Source: Juglans regia
Lineage: Eukaryota > Streptophyta > Magnoliopsida > Fagales > Juglandaceae
Length of the DNA: 64,000 bases
Direction of reading: 5' to 3'
Assembly: GCF_001411555.2 (NCBI RefSeq)
Contig: NC_049902.1
Location: forward strand, 14,470,237 to 14,534,236
In this document: positions 55,638-64,000 of the stretch, in pieces
How the letters are laid out: each line of letters begins with the position of its first letter
How positions within the stretch are numbered: position 1 is the first letter of the stretch
Program-made: the position numbers and the translations under genes
Notes under the pieces: model-generated
The model's input: the letters and a program-made list of their open reading frames with translations, nothing else
What the model was told of the DNA's origin: nothing
Database searches by the model: none

Positions 55638-56885
55638 ATGGGTAATAAACTTGGGAGGAGGAGACAAGTGGTAGATGAGAAGTACACCAGACCACAGGGA
55701 CTTTACAATCATAAAGATGTAGATCATAAGAAGCTTCGAAAGCTAATACTTGAATCTAAGCTTGCTCCATGCTACCCTGGAGACGAAGAATGCACTTGTG
55801 ATCTTGAAGAGTGTCCGATTTGCTTTCTAGTAAGAAAATTGAAGCTAAATACTTCTATAAGCTGGTTTTGCTGACTGCATATTAGTTGTTCTATAGATAA
55901 TTTTTGGGAGCCAGTAAACAGAAAACATAATATATTAGTACTTATTGTTATCATCATTTGGATTTATAAATCAGCACGCCAAAGATCCATGGCAGCCAAA
56001 TTTAGTATTTAGTTTTCTGCATTTTAATTGATGGTTGTTTCATTTTGGTTGCATTGGTGTTGTATTTCCTAATTGACTATTTGCATTATTTCAGTATTAT
56101 CCAAGTCTCAACCGGTCAAGATGTTGCATGAAAAGCATTTGCACAGGTGATTATTTAGAAATATCCAAGATGATAAGTGTACACTATTATATGCTTGGAA
56201 TTTGACTTGTCTTCTTTTCACCAGAGTGTTTTCTACAGATGAAAGTTCCCAATTCAACTCGTCCGACACAGTATCCTTCATCATTAACTATAGGCTTTTT
56301 TTTTTCAGTGCCCATTTTATTGTCTGTCTTTAACAGTTTGGAGGTGTCCTTTTTGCAAAACTGCAAATTATGCTGTGGAGTATCGAGGTGTTAAAACAAA
56401 GGAAGAGAAGGGTTTGGAGCAGATTGTAAGATTTGATTTGGCCACTTTTGTTTTTTTATTGGTTAATAGCTCTGGTAGTTTTACTCACAGAATGCCCTTG
56501 AAGGTGATTTATGTGATTTGAAATTATGCAGGAAGAGCAGCGCGTTATAGAAGCCAAGATTAGGATACGGCAGCAGGAGCTTCAGGATGAAGAAGAGAGA
56601 ATGCTGAAAAGGCAAGAACCCAGCTACTTGTGTGGAAATGTGACACCCACGGAGGTTGACTGTAACTCAGTAACGGGTATTATTTTTGTTCTGTTTCCTT
56701 TATGTATCTAATGTTCAATATTTAGCGATTATATCATTTATGTATACTAGTTTCATTTCCATCTTTGCAGTTCCATATTCCAGGTCTCCTGTCGAAAGTG
56801 AGGAAATTGTCGCATCTCGTGATTCATCTCCGTCCCCAATGATCCGACCATCTCCACTTCCACGCCCACCTCATAGAACGAACAG
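55638..56885 (+). CDS. DA2: DA2/GW2-type RING E3 ubiquitin ligase, first six coding exons
   Basis: Exons 55638-55829, 56095-56146, 56225-56270, 56344-56425, 56532-56676 and 56771-56885 all have GT-AG borders and consistent phases. They give 210 residues plus two bases. The protein starts [20 protein letters not shown], then [22 protein letters not shown]3HC4-like RING starts CPIC (59-62), runs through [20 protein letters not shown] and ends CPFC, followed by [10 protein letters not shown] and [22 protein letters not shown]2/GW2 proteins are E3 ligases that limit seed and organ size. Family members are about 400 residues, so about half is missing here. The last donor (AACAG|GTATTT) is intact, but no further exon was found to 64000. 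The ORF that reads on to 56976 is intron. The gene symbol is by homology; a DA2-like paralogue is equally possible. Confidence 0.85.
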
Positions 56886-57262
56886 GTATTTGATGATCTT
56901 AGTTGTAGCAATGCTAGTCTGTGTTTTTTTATGCTATTTGTGTTTCATATGTATTTTTATTCAAATCAGTGTATAAACAATTAAAATGACTTAGTCGATG
57001 AAACCAAAGAAAAGAGAGCAAAATTGGCATTGCTACTTCTTAAAGATATTTTAAATAACACTCTTTCCTTCTCAATAAGTCAAAATATATGCTTGTTCCT
57101 ACAATTATTGTCTGCTAATATTTTTTTACTGATTAAAAATTAATATTTCATTTTTTAATCAAAACCACATCCTTATGTCTTATGTCTTCTTTCATTCTCA
57201 TTAGAGAATGATATTTTTATAGATATAATATACTCATAGAAAATACAATCCCGCAATGGGAA
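56886..57262 (+). other. Start of unfinished intron
   Basis: Follows the donor at 56885/56886. AT-rich, no exon seen. It leads directly into the TRIM at 57263. Confidence 0.5.
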
Positions 57263-57711
57263 TGTAACTTCTCAATAGAAGGTCCAAACCACATGGCCTA
57301 TACTCCAAAATGATTAGTCACTGATATAATTGGAGCCCTATTATAACTTTATAAAAAGCAAGAACTTCTCCTTCTCAAATAATGTAGAATCTCATTCACC
57401 ACCTACTCTTATCCTTATCATATGAGGGTATCCCAATTTTACCCCCTTAAATTCCCGACATTCTTGTTGGGCCTACTTGTTGTAGGTGGCACGACTCAAG
57501 TCCCACATTTCTGGTTGTGCTAGGCTCTGATATCATTTGTAACATCCAAATAGAAGGCCCAAACCACATGATCTATACTTTAAAAGGACTAGTCAATGAT
57601 ACAATTGGAGTCTCATTGGAACCTTATAAAAATTAATAACTTCTCATTCCTAAGTAATGTGGGATCTCATTCACCACTTACCCTTATCCTTATCATATGG
57701 GGGGTATCACA
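57263..57711 (-). mobile_element. TRIM element (449 bp) with two LTRs and PBS
   Basis: Read on the minus strand: LTR 57711-57538 (TGTGATACCCC...GGATGTTACA, 174 bp), PBS at 57537-57523 (AATGATATCAGAGCC, 11 of 12 against the usual TGGTATCAGAGC complementary to initiator tRNA-Met), a short interior, a purine run (AATTTAAGGGGGTAAAA), and the second LTR 57435-57263. The LTRs share GATAAGGATAAG, GTGGTGAATGAGATCC, CCAATTGTATCA and CATGTGGTTTGGGCCTTCTA with scattered differences. TRIMs are non-autonomous LTR retrotransposons often found in introns. It lies in the presumed intron of the DA2-like gene, in antisense orientation. Confidence 0.8.
57523..57537 (-). promoter_or_regulatory. Primer-binding site of the TRIM
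   Basis: The minus strand reads AATGATATCAGAGCC directly after the LTR end TGTTACA. Confidence 0.75.
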
Positions 57712-58320
57712 ATATTTGTAACACCCCTTCCCGTAGGTCAGGAATGTTACCTACATTCATAACGTAATGCCTGGTAAAGAGATTCAGTCTCATAAAATAC
57801 CTCACCTATTGGATTATAAAACTTATCTAGCACGACAGTCTTTCATAACATAAAAGCTGAAAAATAAAAGAAATGACATAAGCTAGTTCTATGAATGTCT
57901 AAATCATACACTAAGTCTATGAAAATATATTCTGCTCCTGGCACTCCTGCTCTTTATCCACGAAATCATCATCTGGGACATTAAAACATAAAAACAGAGA
58001 AACAAACAAATGAGTCGAAGACTTAGTAATAGTACATCATACTGTAAACTTAACTTAATTTAACATTAGGCTTAGTTTTGAAAACTTTCATACATCGTCA
58101 CACATACACATAACATATAGATCATTCATTGGTAGCATAAGCGGAATCAAACATAATCATGGCAATACATGTAACGTTGATGCATGAATGACTGACTCCA
58201 TGCATTTCCTATCATTCGCACATAACTTATTCATCATGTATTTCACTTATTTAGTGGCCATCATAACATGTGTGCATTGGTCCAATTGTCGTTGACCGTA
58301 TATAACATATCATAACATAG

Positions 58321-58640
58321 GGTAAACCACGCTTGGGTCCGTGGCACCGTATAACTTATCATAACATGTAGTGAAACATGCTTGTGTCCGTCTTATTGCA
58401 TAACATATGGTGAACCACACTTGAGTATGTGGCACCGCCTAATGTATCATAACATGTAGTAAAACACGCTTGAGTCCGTGTTATCACATAGCATATGGTA
58501 AACTAAGCTTGAGTCTGTGGCACCGTCTGACATATCATAACATGTAGTGAAACATGCTTGGGTCCGTGTTATCACAAAACATCATATCTTTCATGTGGTG
58601 GACCACGCTTGAGTCCATGGCTTGCACATTCACCCATAAC
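58321..58640 (+). repeat. 88-bp dimeric minisatellite in the LTR
   Basis: ACGCTTG/ATGCTTG landmarks at about 58331, 58380, 58419, 58468, 58507, 58556 and 58607 give steps of 49, 39, 49, 39, 49 and 51. That is, a dimer of two related units (GTCCGTGGCACCG and GTCCGTGTTATCAC types). The related LTR has a shorter version at 62100-62330. Confidence 0.75.
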
Positions 58641-59546
58641 TTAAGGCCAATCTTAAAGTTTGCTTGTTATTCATGTGTTTTCTTACAAACTTTCATAATG
58701 CATGAGAACATGTTTGACTTCATGATTACATGGCATAACATTAAACATGACATACGTGTGATTTCCATAACATATCATCCATTCTAATGACCATCTATAT
58801 CAGCATAGCATACACAGTCTCATTCGCAAGTATATCATCATAATTCATAAAGATTCATGAAAAGGGGCTAACCTTGAATTGGCTCGTAGCATAGCGTAGG
58901 TAGACATCACATTTTTCATGTAAAACTGCATATTTACAGCACACATAAATGTATGATCATACTACTTACCTCTTAGCTTTACTTCCACAATCTCACGTCG
59001 TAGCTTGTGACTGAGAGAGGAGACTGAACGTGACGGTGGCTCTGGCGGCTAGGAGTCACAGCTGCGCAACTGGAGGCTCCGTCGAAATGGTGCGAGGTGG
59101 CAGTGGGTGCCTGGTCGGCGGGTTCTGGGCAGCCTGGGTGGTGCTCCGATGTTCCTAGGGGGTCGAGGTGTGCTGGACAAAGCACACAGGGGCGTTGGTG
59201 TGCTTTGTGGTGGTTTTTGGCGAGGTGGCTGACTTGGTATGAAGAGGGACTGCTACAGTGGTCTTTGTGAAATTGGTTTCTCGATTCTTTTGCCGTGTAG
59301 TTCTGGTTTAAAGTGTAGGAGAAATTTGATGTCGCGGGGGTTTTGGCCACAGGATGTCGTGGGTTTGATGAAGAGGAAAAGAGAGGATTTTATGGGAAGG
59401 TTTTGAGGTGAGTGTTGGTTACCGATTAGGAAACTTATTCAAACTAAGAAATCAAACAGAGGGATATATGGGGGATAGTGGAAGAAAGTAGGAACCCAAT
59501 CAAATAAAATCACTATTTTAAAACAGATCTTAAAAATATTTACTAA

Positions 59547-59580
<34 letters not shown>
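59547..59580 (+). repeat. (AAT)n microsatellite
   Basis: About eleven AAT units near the 3' end of the 57717 LTR. Confidence 0.9.
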
Positions 59581-59639
59581 TCTAAACCCTAATTTAGGAC
59601 ACGTGTGTTACAGGGAATAAGAAAGAACTAGTAGAGAGT

Positions 59640-60020
59640 GGGTGAGTTATAAAGGTAAAGGTAGTCATGGGTGACAAGTCCCACATTAACTACTTGGTGA
59701 AACTAGGCTTTTTAGGTGATTCTAGGGAAACTTCAAAGTTGACAAGTCTTTTTGGTTATAGTGCAGATGTGCCTAGCACTTTCCTTGGGTCGTTAAATAT
59801 GGTATCAGTGCCACATGGTGAGGTTAGCCATGTAAAACTGGAGCATTGTGTAGGATGGGTTGGCTGTAAAGGTAGGCATTGGTGTTAAGTCCCACATTGG
59901 CTACTTAATAGGTGAAACTGGACTTTACAAGTGATTTATTGGGAAGTTTCAAATTTACTCGTCTTTTTAGAGTTATAGTGCAGATGTGGCTTGCACTTTT
60001 CTTGGGTCGAACATAAAGTT
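59640..60020 (+). mobile_element. Second TRIM-like element with PBS
   Basis: Two direct repeats of about 160-170 bp: the first about 59640-59797, the second about 59851-60020. Shared phrases: GTAAAGGTAG, AAGTCCCACATT, CTACTT, GGTGAAACTAGG/GGTGAAACTGGAC, GTTATAGTGCAGATGTG, TTCTTGGGTCG. Between them, ATGGTATCAGTGCCACATGG at 59799 resembles an initiator tRNA-Met PBS. No ORF. Edges approximate. Forward orientation. Confidence 0.65.
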
Positions 60021-60943
60021 TAGTTGTAAGAATAATATACTTATTTTTAAATGGAAGACTTCAGATTGCCTGGTAACTGTATAAAATAGCTCTGTTGTTG
60101 GTCGACACAGGTTTTTCTCCTGTTTTTCCTTTTTCTTGGTGATTCCAAGAATATTGAAATGCAGAGTAATAGGATATAAGATTTGTGCAAAAAGTGCAGT
60201 TGCTGTAACACCAAGAAAAAAATGCAAATTAGTCCCCAAAAAAAAAAAGAACTTTTTGTTTAAAGAGGTGGTCAAACACTCCCTATGTTTGCCTAATTTG
60301 AGACTCCCTCTCTGTGATATTTTTCCTTCTAGAAATGGCCTCATGTGCCATGCTTAAATGAGAAAAAGATCTCTCAGTTAGTTTTTCCATCTACTGTCAC
60401 TAATGGAAAACATGTGGCAGCCCTATTGCCACGTTAAAAATTTATGAACAACTAAATTTAATAATTTAAAATAATAAATAATTCTTTTAAAGGAAATTGA
60501 ATAATAGAATTCTATCCTAAGAAATGCAAACATTTTGTTATTTGAAAATACAAATTAAAGAGAGCTTTCCCTGCCGGCACCACTATCTTGTGGTGGCCCA
60601 AATTAGGGTGTTAGCTCCAAATCCCTTTAATAATGGGGTTTTCAACTATTATTTATTGTGAATCCGTTTTCAAGTAGCAAGAAGTTGCCCTTGGTTAATG
60701 AAGGTGCAGGCAAACTGACTGAAGTTTCTTCTGGAAAAAAAAAAAAAGAGAACTGGCCCTGTCAAAAACCAGCTAATTTGATTGGTATTAGGTGGGTCAG
60801 GTTTGGCCCATCTTTGAACACCCTTACAGTTAATATTTAATTCCTTATACTTTTTAGCATAATTAAAAAATTACCTTGTTGAAGGGTATATAGTTGAACA
60901 AAAAGATCATCTTGAAGTTTTCATAAGATCATTTTGCTCATTT

Positions 60944-60945
<2 letters not shown>
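60021..60945. other. Spacer, no gene seen
   Basis: AT-rich with two A runs (60240-60248, 60737-60748). Short ORFs (60136, 60658) have no family features and end in simple sequence. Confidence 0.4.
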
Positions 60946-60979
<34 letters not shown>

Positions 60980-61336
60980 TCATCTTCCATTCCCGGTGCT
61001 TCTCGCCGGGAATAATCCTTAATCTTTCTTGGTTTTCCTTTTCTTCTAGTTATTTCCTTAGTTAGGTAAAGATGGAATGTAGATTTTGGATAGAAGCTAA
61101 GATGTTTGTGTTTAGTAGGAAAGGTGGCAACTTTTTCTGTATCTCTAAGAAGAGTAGGAAGTTGATGAAGTCCCTTTATCTTAGTGGAGGGATGGTTGTT
61201 TGGATGGCTAAGGTGGTGGAGGGATGGTTGTTTGGATGGCTAAGGTGGTGGAGGTCATCGGGCAAAATGAAATCTTACCAGACGACGAGGGAAATAGAGT
61301 ATTCTTGGTTCAAGGGTATCAAAATTCGTATGGTAG
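60946..61336 (+). pseudogene. 5' end of a LINE (leader and ORF1 start)
   Basis: A (CT)n tract at 60946-60976, a leader of about 95 bp, then ATG at 61072: MECRFWIEAKMFVFSRKGGN, LMKSLYLSGGMVVWMAKVVE, SYQTTREIEYSWFK. This is the N-terminal segment I know from some dicot LINE ORF1 proteins (FWIEGKxFxFS...ESSREGSR-like). A 27-bp internal repeat (GGAGGGATGGTTGTTTGGAT) is present at 61185 and 61218. The ORF is cut off by an LTR at 61337. A LINE ORF2 piece reappears at 63733. Confidence 0.55.
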
Positions 61337-63711
61337 TGTAACATCCCTTCCCATAGGTTAGGTTTTGTTACATACACTCATAGTATATGCCCGGTAAAGA
61401 GATTCAATCATAAAACTTAATTAGCATGACAGTCTTTCATAATATAAAAGTTGAAATATAACGAAAATGGCATAAACTAGTTCTATGTGGTGATCACTTA
61501 TTTAGATGTTTTAATCATAAACTAAATCCTTGTGGAAATAACAGTTATTCCAGTCTAAGTCTTTAACACTAGTCTACTTCTGGCCCTCCAACTCCACGTC
61601 CACGCAATCAACATTTGGGAAATTAAGACCTCGTTTGGTTACGCAGTTCAGATGAGATGAGATGTTTTGTTGAAAATTAAATAAAATATTGTTAGAATAT
61701 AATTTTTTTAATATTATTTTTATTTTGAGATTTGAAAAAGTTGAATTGTTTATTATATTTTGTGTGAGAGTTTGAGAAAGTTGTAATGATGAGATGAGAT
61801 GAGTTGGTTTTGTGTATCCAAACCGGGCCTAAAACATAAAAACAGATAAACAAATGAGTCAAAGACTCAGTAATAACACATCATACAGTAAACTTAATTT
61901 AGCTTAACAATAGGCTTATTTTAGAAAACTTACAGTAATATATGCGGAATTAACAATGATTATGGTAATACATGTAACATGATTCATGCGTGACTGACTC
62001 CATGCATTTCCCATCGCTCGAACGCAACTAATTCATGTCTTTCACTTATTTAGTGGCCATCATAACATGTGTGCATTGGTCCAATTGTCGTTGACCATAT
62101 ATTACATATCATAACATGGGTGAACCACGTTTGGGTCCGTGGCACTGTATAACATATCATGACATGTAGTAAAACACGCTTGGATCCGTGTTATCACATA
62201 ACCTATGGTGAAACATGCTTGAGTCCATGGCACTACATATCATAACTTGTGGTGAAACATGCTCGGGTCCGTGTCACCTCAAAACATAATAGCTTACATG
62301 CGGTGGACCACGCTTGAGTCTGTGGCTTGCACATCCACCCATAGCATAAGGCCAATCTTATAGCTTGCTTGTCATTCATGTGTTTTCTTACTAACTTTCA
62401 TAATACATGTGAACATGTTGATTTCATGAATGTACATGGCATGACATATTCTTGTGCATGGCATAACATTAAACATGCATATTATTATGAGTCTTATGCA
62501 ACACAACATAACATGGACATGGCATAACATGATCTAAACATTACATGGCATACATGTGATTTTCATAACATATAATCCATTCTAACAACAATCCATATCA
62601 GCATAGCATACATAATCTCCTTCACAAGCATATCATCGTAATTCATAGAAGTTCATGAAAAGGGGCTAACCTTGAATTGGCTCGTAGCGTAGCATAGATA
62701 AACATCACATTTTTCATGCAAAAACAGAATATTAACAGTACACATAGAGTTATGATCATGCTATTGGATCCTACTTCATAGCTCGTTACCTATACGGGGA
62801 ACTAGACATTACTAAATTTCTAGAAATCGTGTCGTAGCATTCTACTCCATTGAATACATATCATGGATTTTAATCTAACAAAATACTTAGCAACATACTG
62901 AATTCCATAAATGCCAATATCATATAATTATTAAAAATAAGAATATCATATCTAGTCAGTCAAATATAATTTATTAGGGAATATATTTTATCTATTCCAT
63001 AAAATAACTGTGGGAATATGGGTTTCAGAAAATAGATTTAATAATGCTATAAGTTAATCATAATTTAATACCTAGCAACCTATGTTTAAATCCCTTAATA
63101 TCACTAAAACAATTTCTGTAAAATACAACCAAACCAGCCCAACACAAAACACGGCCAGCAAGACTCAGCCTAATTAAAGGGTGATTTGGGACATACTCAT
63201 AGACAAGCATGGGCTTCTCGGGTAGGTTGGGAAATATTTTTAATTGAAGAGGGTACTTGAGGAAAAAGGGCAGCAACGTAAATTTGTAATCACCAAGGTC
63301 TGAAGTCTGAACATGTATACTTTACAGAGGTTACAAGATATTTTGCTTAAAAGGATTACTATCAAAAGTTAACAATTAATAGTGGGCTGCAAAATGCCAT
63401 GTGCATGGGTTGATGGGTCTTTTTGAAATACTTTAAATCACTAGGCAGAAACCAAAAGCAAACTTAAAGGATTTAACCTGTGAAATACAAAGTGTTCATT
63501 TGAGAGGAAGGCCATGCGACGGACTCACTGAGAGAGAAGAAAGGTCCAGTGGCGGTGGTGAGTTGAGTTCGACGGTGGCAACTGGAGGGTCCCTCTGAAC
63601 GTGATGGTGAGACACAAGGAGAGGAGAATTAGTTTGGTGTTTCACACTGAGAATCGGCAAGGCAGAGAGAGGGAGTGGTCGGCGTGGCTTACCGAGGGAG
63701 GAGGGACGTGC
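61337..63711 (+). mobile_element. Second copy of the TGTAACA LTR, interrupted by a MITE
   Basis: Starts TGTAACATCCCTTCCC and follows the 57717 LTR block by block to the TGAGAGAG..GGTGGCAACTGGAGG region near 63540-63590, then to GGGACGTG at 63710. The other copy has GTGTTACA after that point, so the 3' end is lost or altered here. A MITE at 61627 interrupts it, and 62800-63480 has sequence with no clear counterpart. The left flank GGTAG is not repeated on the right. Confidence 0.55.
61627..61829 (+). mobile_element. GATGAGATG-type MITE, copy 5 (203 bp), clean empty site known
   Basis: TIRs are GACCTCGTTTGGTTACGC and TGTATCCAAACCGGGCC, flanked by TAA (61624-61626 and 61830-61832). The sister LTR reads GGGACATTAAAACATAAAAACAG without interruption (about 57977), so the insertion boundaries are supported directly. 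The core (AATAAAATATTGTTAGAATA; GAAAAAGTTGAATTGTTTAT) defines the family. Confidence 0.9.
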
Positions 63712-63732
63712 ATCTAAGTTCAGGAGGCTGGG

Positions 63733-64000
63733 TTGGCAGCTTCTGTGGTGGGGATTGATCTGATTTTCGAGTTAGATTTGATTGATTTACTGATGGCCGG
63801 TGGGGATTTTACGTGGTCCAATGGAAGGGCATGGTCTAGGCTTGACAGATTTATGGTTTCGGCTTCTTGGGAAGCTTGTTTTCCTGATTTGAGTCAGAAA
63901 AGGTTACCGAGAATTTGTTCTGATCATTATCCCATTATGTTGGACTGTGGGGGCATTATTAGAGGGCATAGATTTGAAATTTGAAAATATGTGGTTGGAG
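63733..64000 (+). pseudogene. LINE ORF2 endonuclease fragment, runs off window
   Basis: Reads LIDLLMAGGDFTWSNGRAWS, RLDRFMVSASWEACFPDLSQ, KRLPRICSDHYPIMLDCGGI, the C-terminal half of a plant LINE EEP endonuclease with the SDH motif. A stop at 63982 follows a small duplication (ATTTGAA ATTTGAA) that shifts the frame, and AATATGTGGTTGGAG continues in the other frame. Probably the downstream part of the LINE begun at 60946, with about 1.5 kb missing in between. Confidence 0.7.

Larger units (their letters stand above)
57717..59612 (+). mobile_element. Gypsy-type LTR (1.9 kb), TGTAACACCCC...GTGTTACA
   Basis: Starts TGTAACACCCCTTCCCG and ends ACGTGTGTTACA, with inverted 7-bp ends. It shares most of its length with 61337-63711. 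Shared blocks: GCCTGGTAAAGAGATTCA, GACAGTCTTTCATAACATAA, GTCGTTGACC, GGGGCTAACCTTGAATTGGC, and the end block with TGGCGG/CAACTGGAGG. No PBS or gag, so most likely a solo LTR. The left flank ATATT and right flank GGGAA do not match. An 88-bp repeat and an (AAT)n tract lie inside. Confidence 0.65.

Noticed and set aside
56686..56976. Extended ORF past 56885 giving a hydrophobic tail to the DA2-like protein
   Set aside because: It starts in an intron and runs past a good GT donor. The tail has no match to what I know of DA2/GW2.
57523..57537. tRNA-like match
   Set aside because: Only the short PBS complementary to a tRNA 3' end is present. No cloverleaf or A/B boxes.
58979..59350. 123-codon reverse ORF, His/Pro/Ser-rich
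   Set aside because: It lies within the 57717 LTR, and the sister LTR at 63.5 kb does not keep the frame.
57717..63711. The two TGTAACA LTRs as the paired LTRs of one retrotransposon
   Set aside because: The interval between them has no PBS after the first LTR and no gag/pol. It holds a TRIM and a LINE 5' end, so two independent solo LTRs are more likely.

Overview
The window reads as nuclear DNA of a woody dicot plant. It is AT-rich, has GT-AG introns, and is dominated by plant-type retrotransposons: L1-like LINEs with DUF4283/zinc-knuckle ORF1 and EEP/RT/RNase H ORF2, Ty3/gypsy LTRs, TRIMs, and Tourist- and Mutator-like MITEs. A MITE family rich in GATGAGATGAGATG, with flanks reading TTTGGATAG / CTATCCAAA, makes me suspect Fagales (walnut, pecan or chestnut relatives). 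That is an impression from memory, not a result. I see only one ordinary host gene, at 55.6-56.9 kb.

Layout. 1-14.8 kb is a stack of long LTR-type elements without internal coding domains. Two collinear copies of one LTR (1-2005, and 6338-14774 in three pieces) are interrupted by three further TG...CA elements with matching or near-matching 5-bp target duplications. Two MITEs sit in this stack with 3-bp and 9-bp duplications. 14.8-22.1 kb is a reverse-strand LTR carrying a decayed but full-length reverse-strand LINE (15.3-21.1 kb). 22.1-26.4 kb holds an inverted LTR pair and a TIR element. 26.8-28.5 and 34.3-36.4 kb are 5'-truncated LINEs. Between them lie MITEs, microsatellites and GACGYCGTTT palindromes.

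37.85-48.13 kb is the most unusual segment. It is a Tat-like Ty3/gypsy relic with gag and a locally duplicated protease, no visible RT-RNase H-integrase, two different tandem-repeat regions, a nested 1.75-kb solo-LTR-like element, an antisense ORF with a 'putative gypsy type transposon' type domain, and an LTR-like promoter end. A nearly intact LINE (48.15-54.05 kb) has inserted into it with a perfect 16-bp duplication. That LINE has only three in-frame stops and no frameshift.

54.65-56.89 kb carries the promoter and the first seven exons (six of them coding) of a DA2/GW2-type RING E3 ubiquitin ligase. The remaining exons were not found. The rest of the window (57-64 kb) is filled by two TRIMs, two related LTRs, a MITE and two pieces of LINE, so the gene either has a very long TE-filled intron or is broken.

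Overall this is a heterochromatin-like, TE-on-TE landscape that can be put in relative order from target duplications and internal empty sites. I found no evidence for a wholly new enzymatic system. The Tat-like non-autonomous element with its nested repeats is the best candidate for something undescribed.
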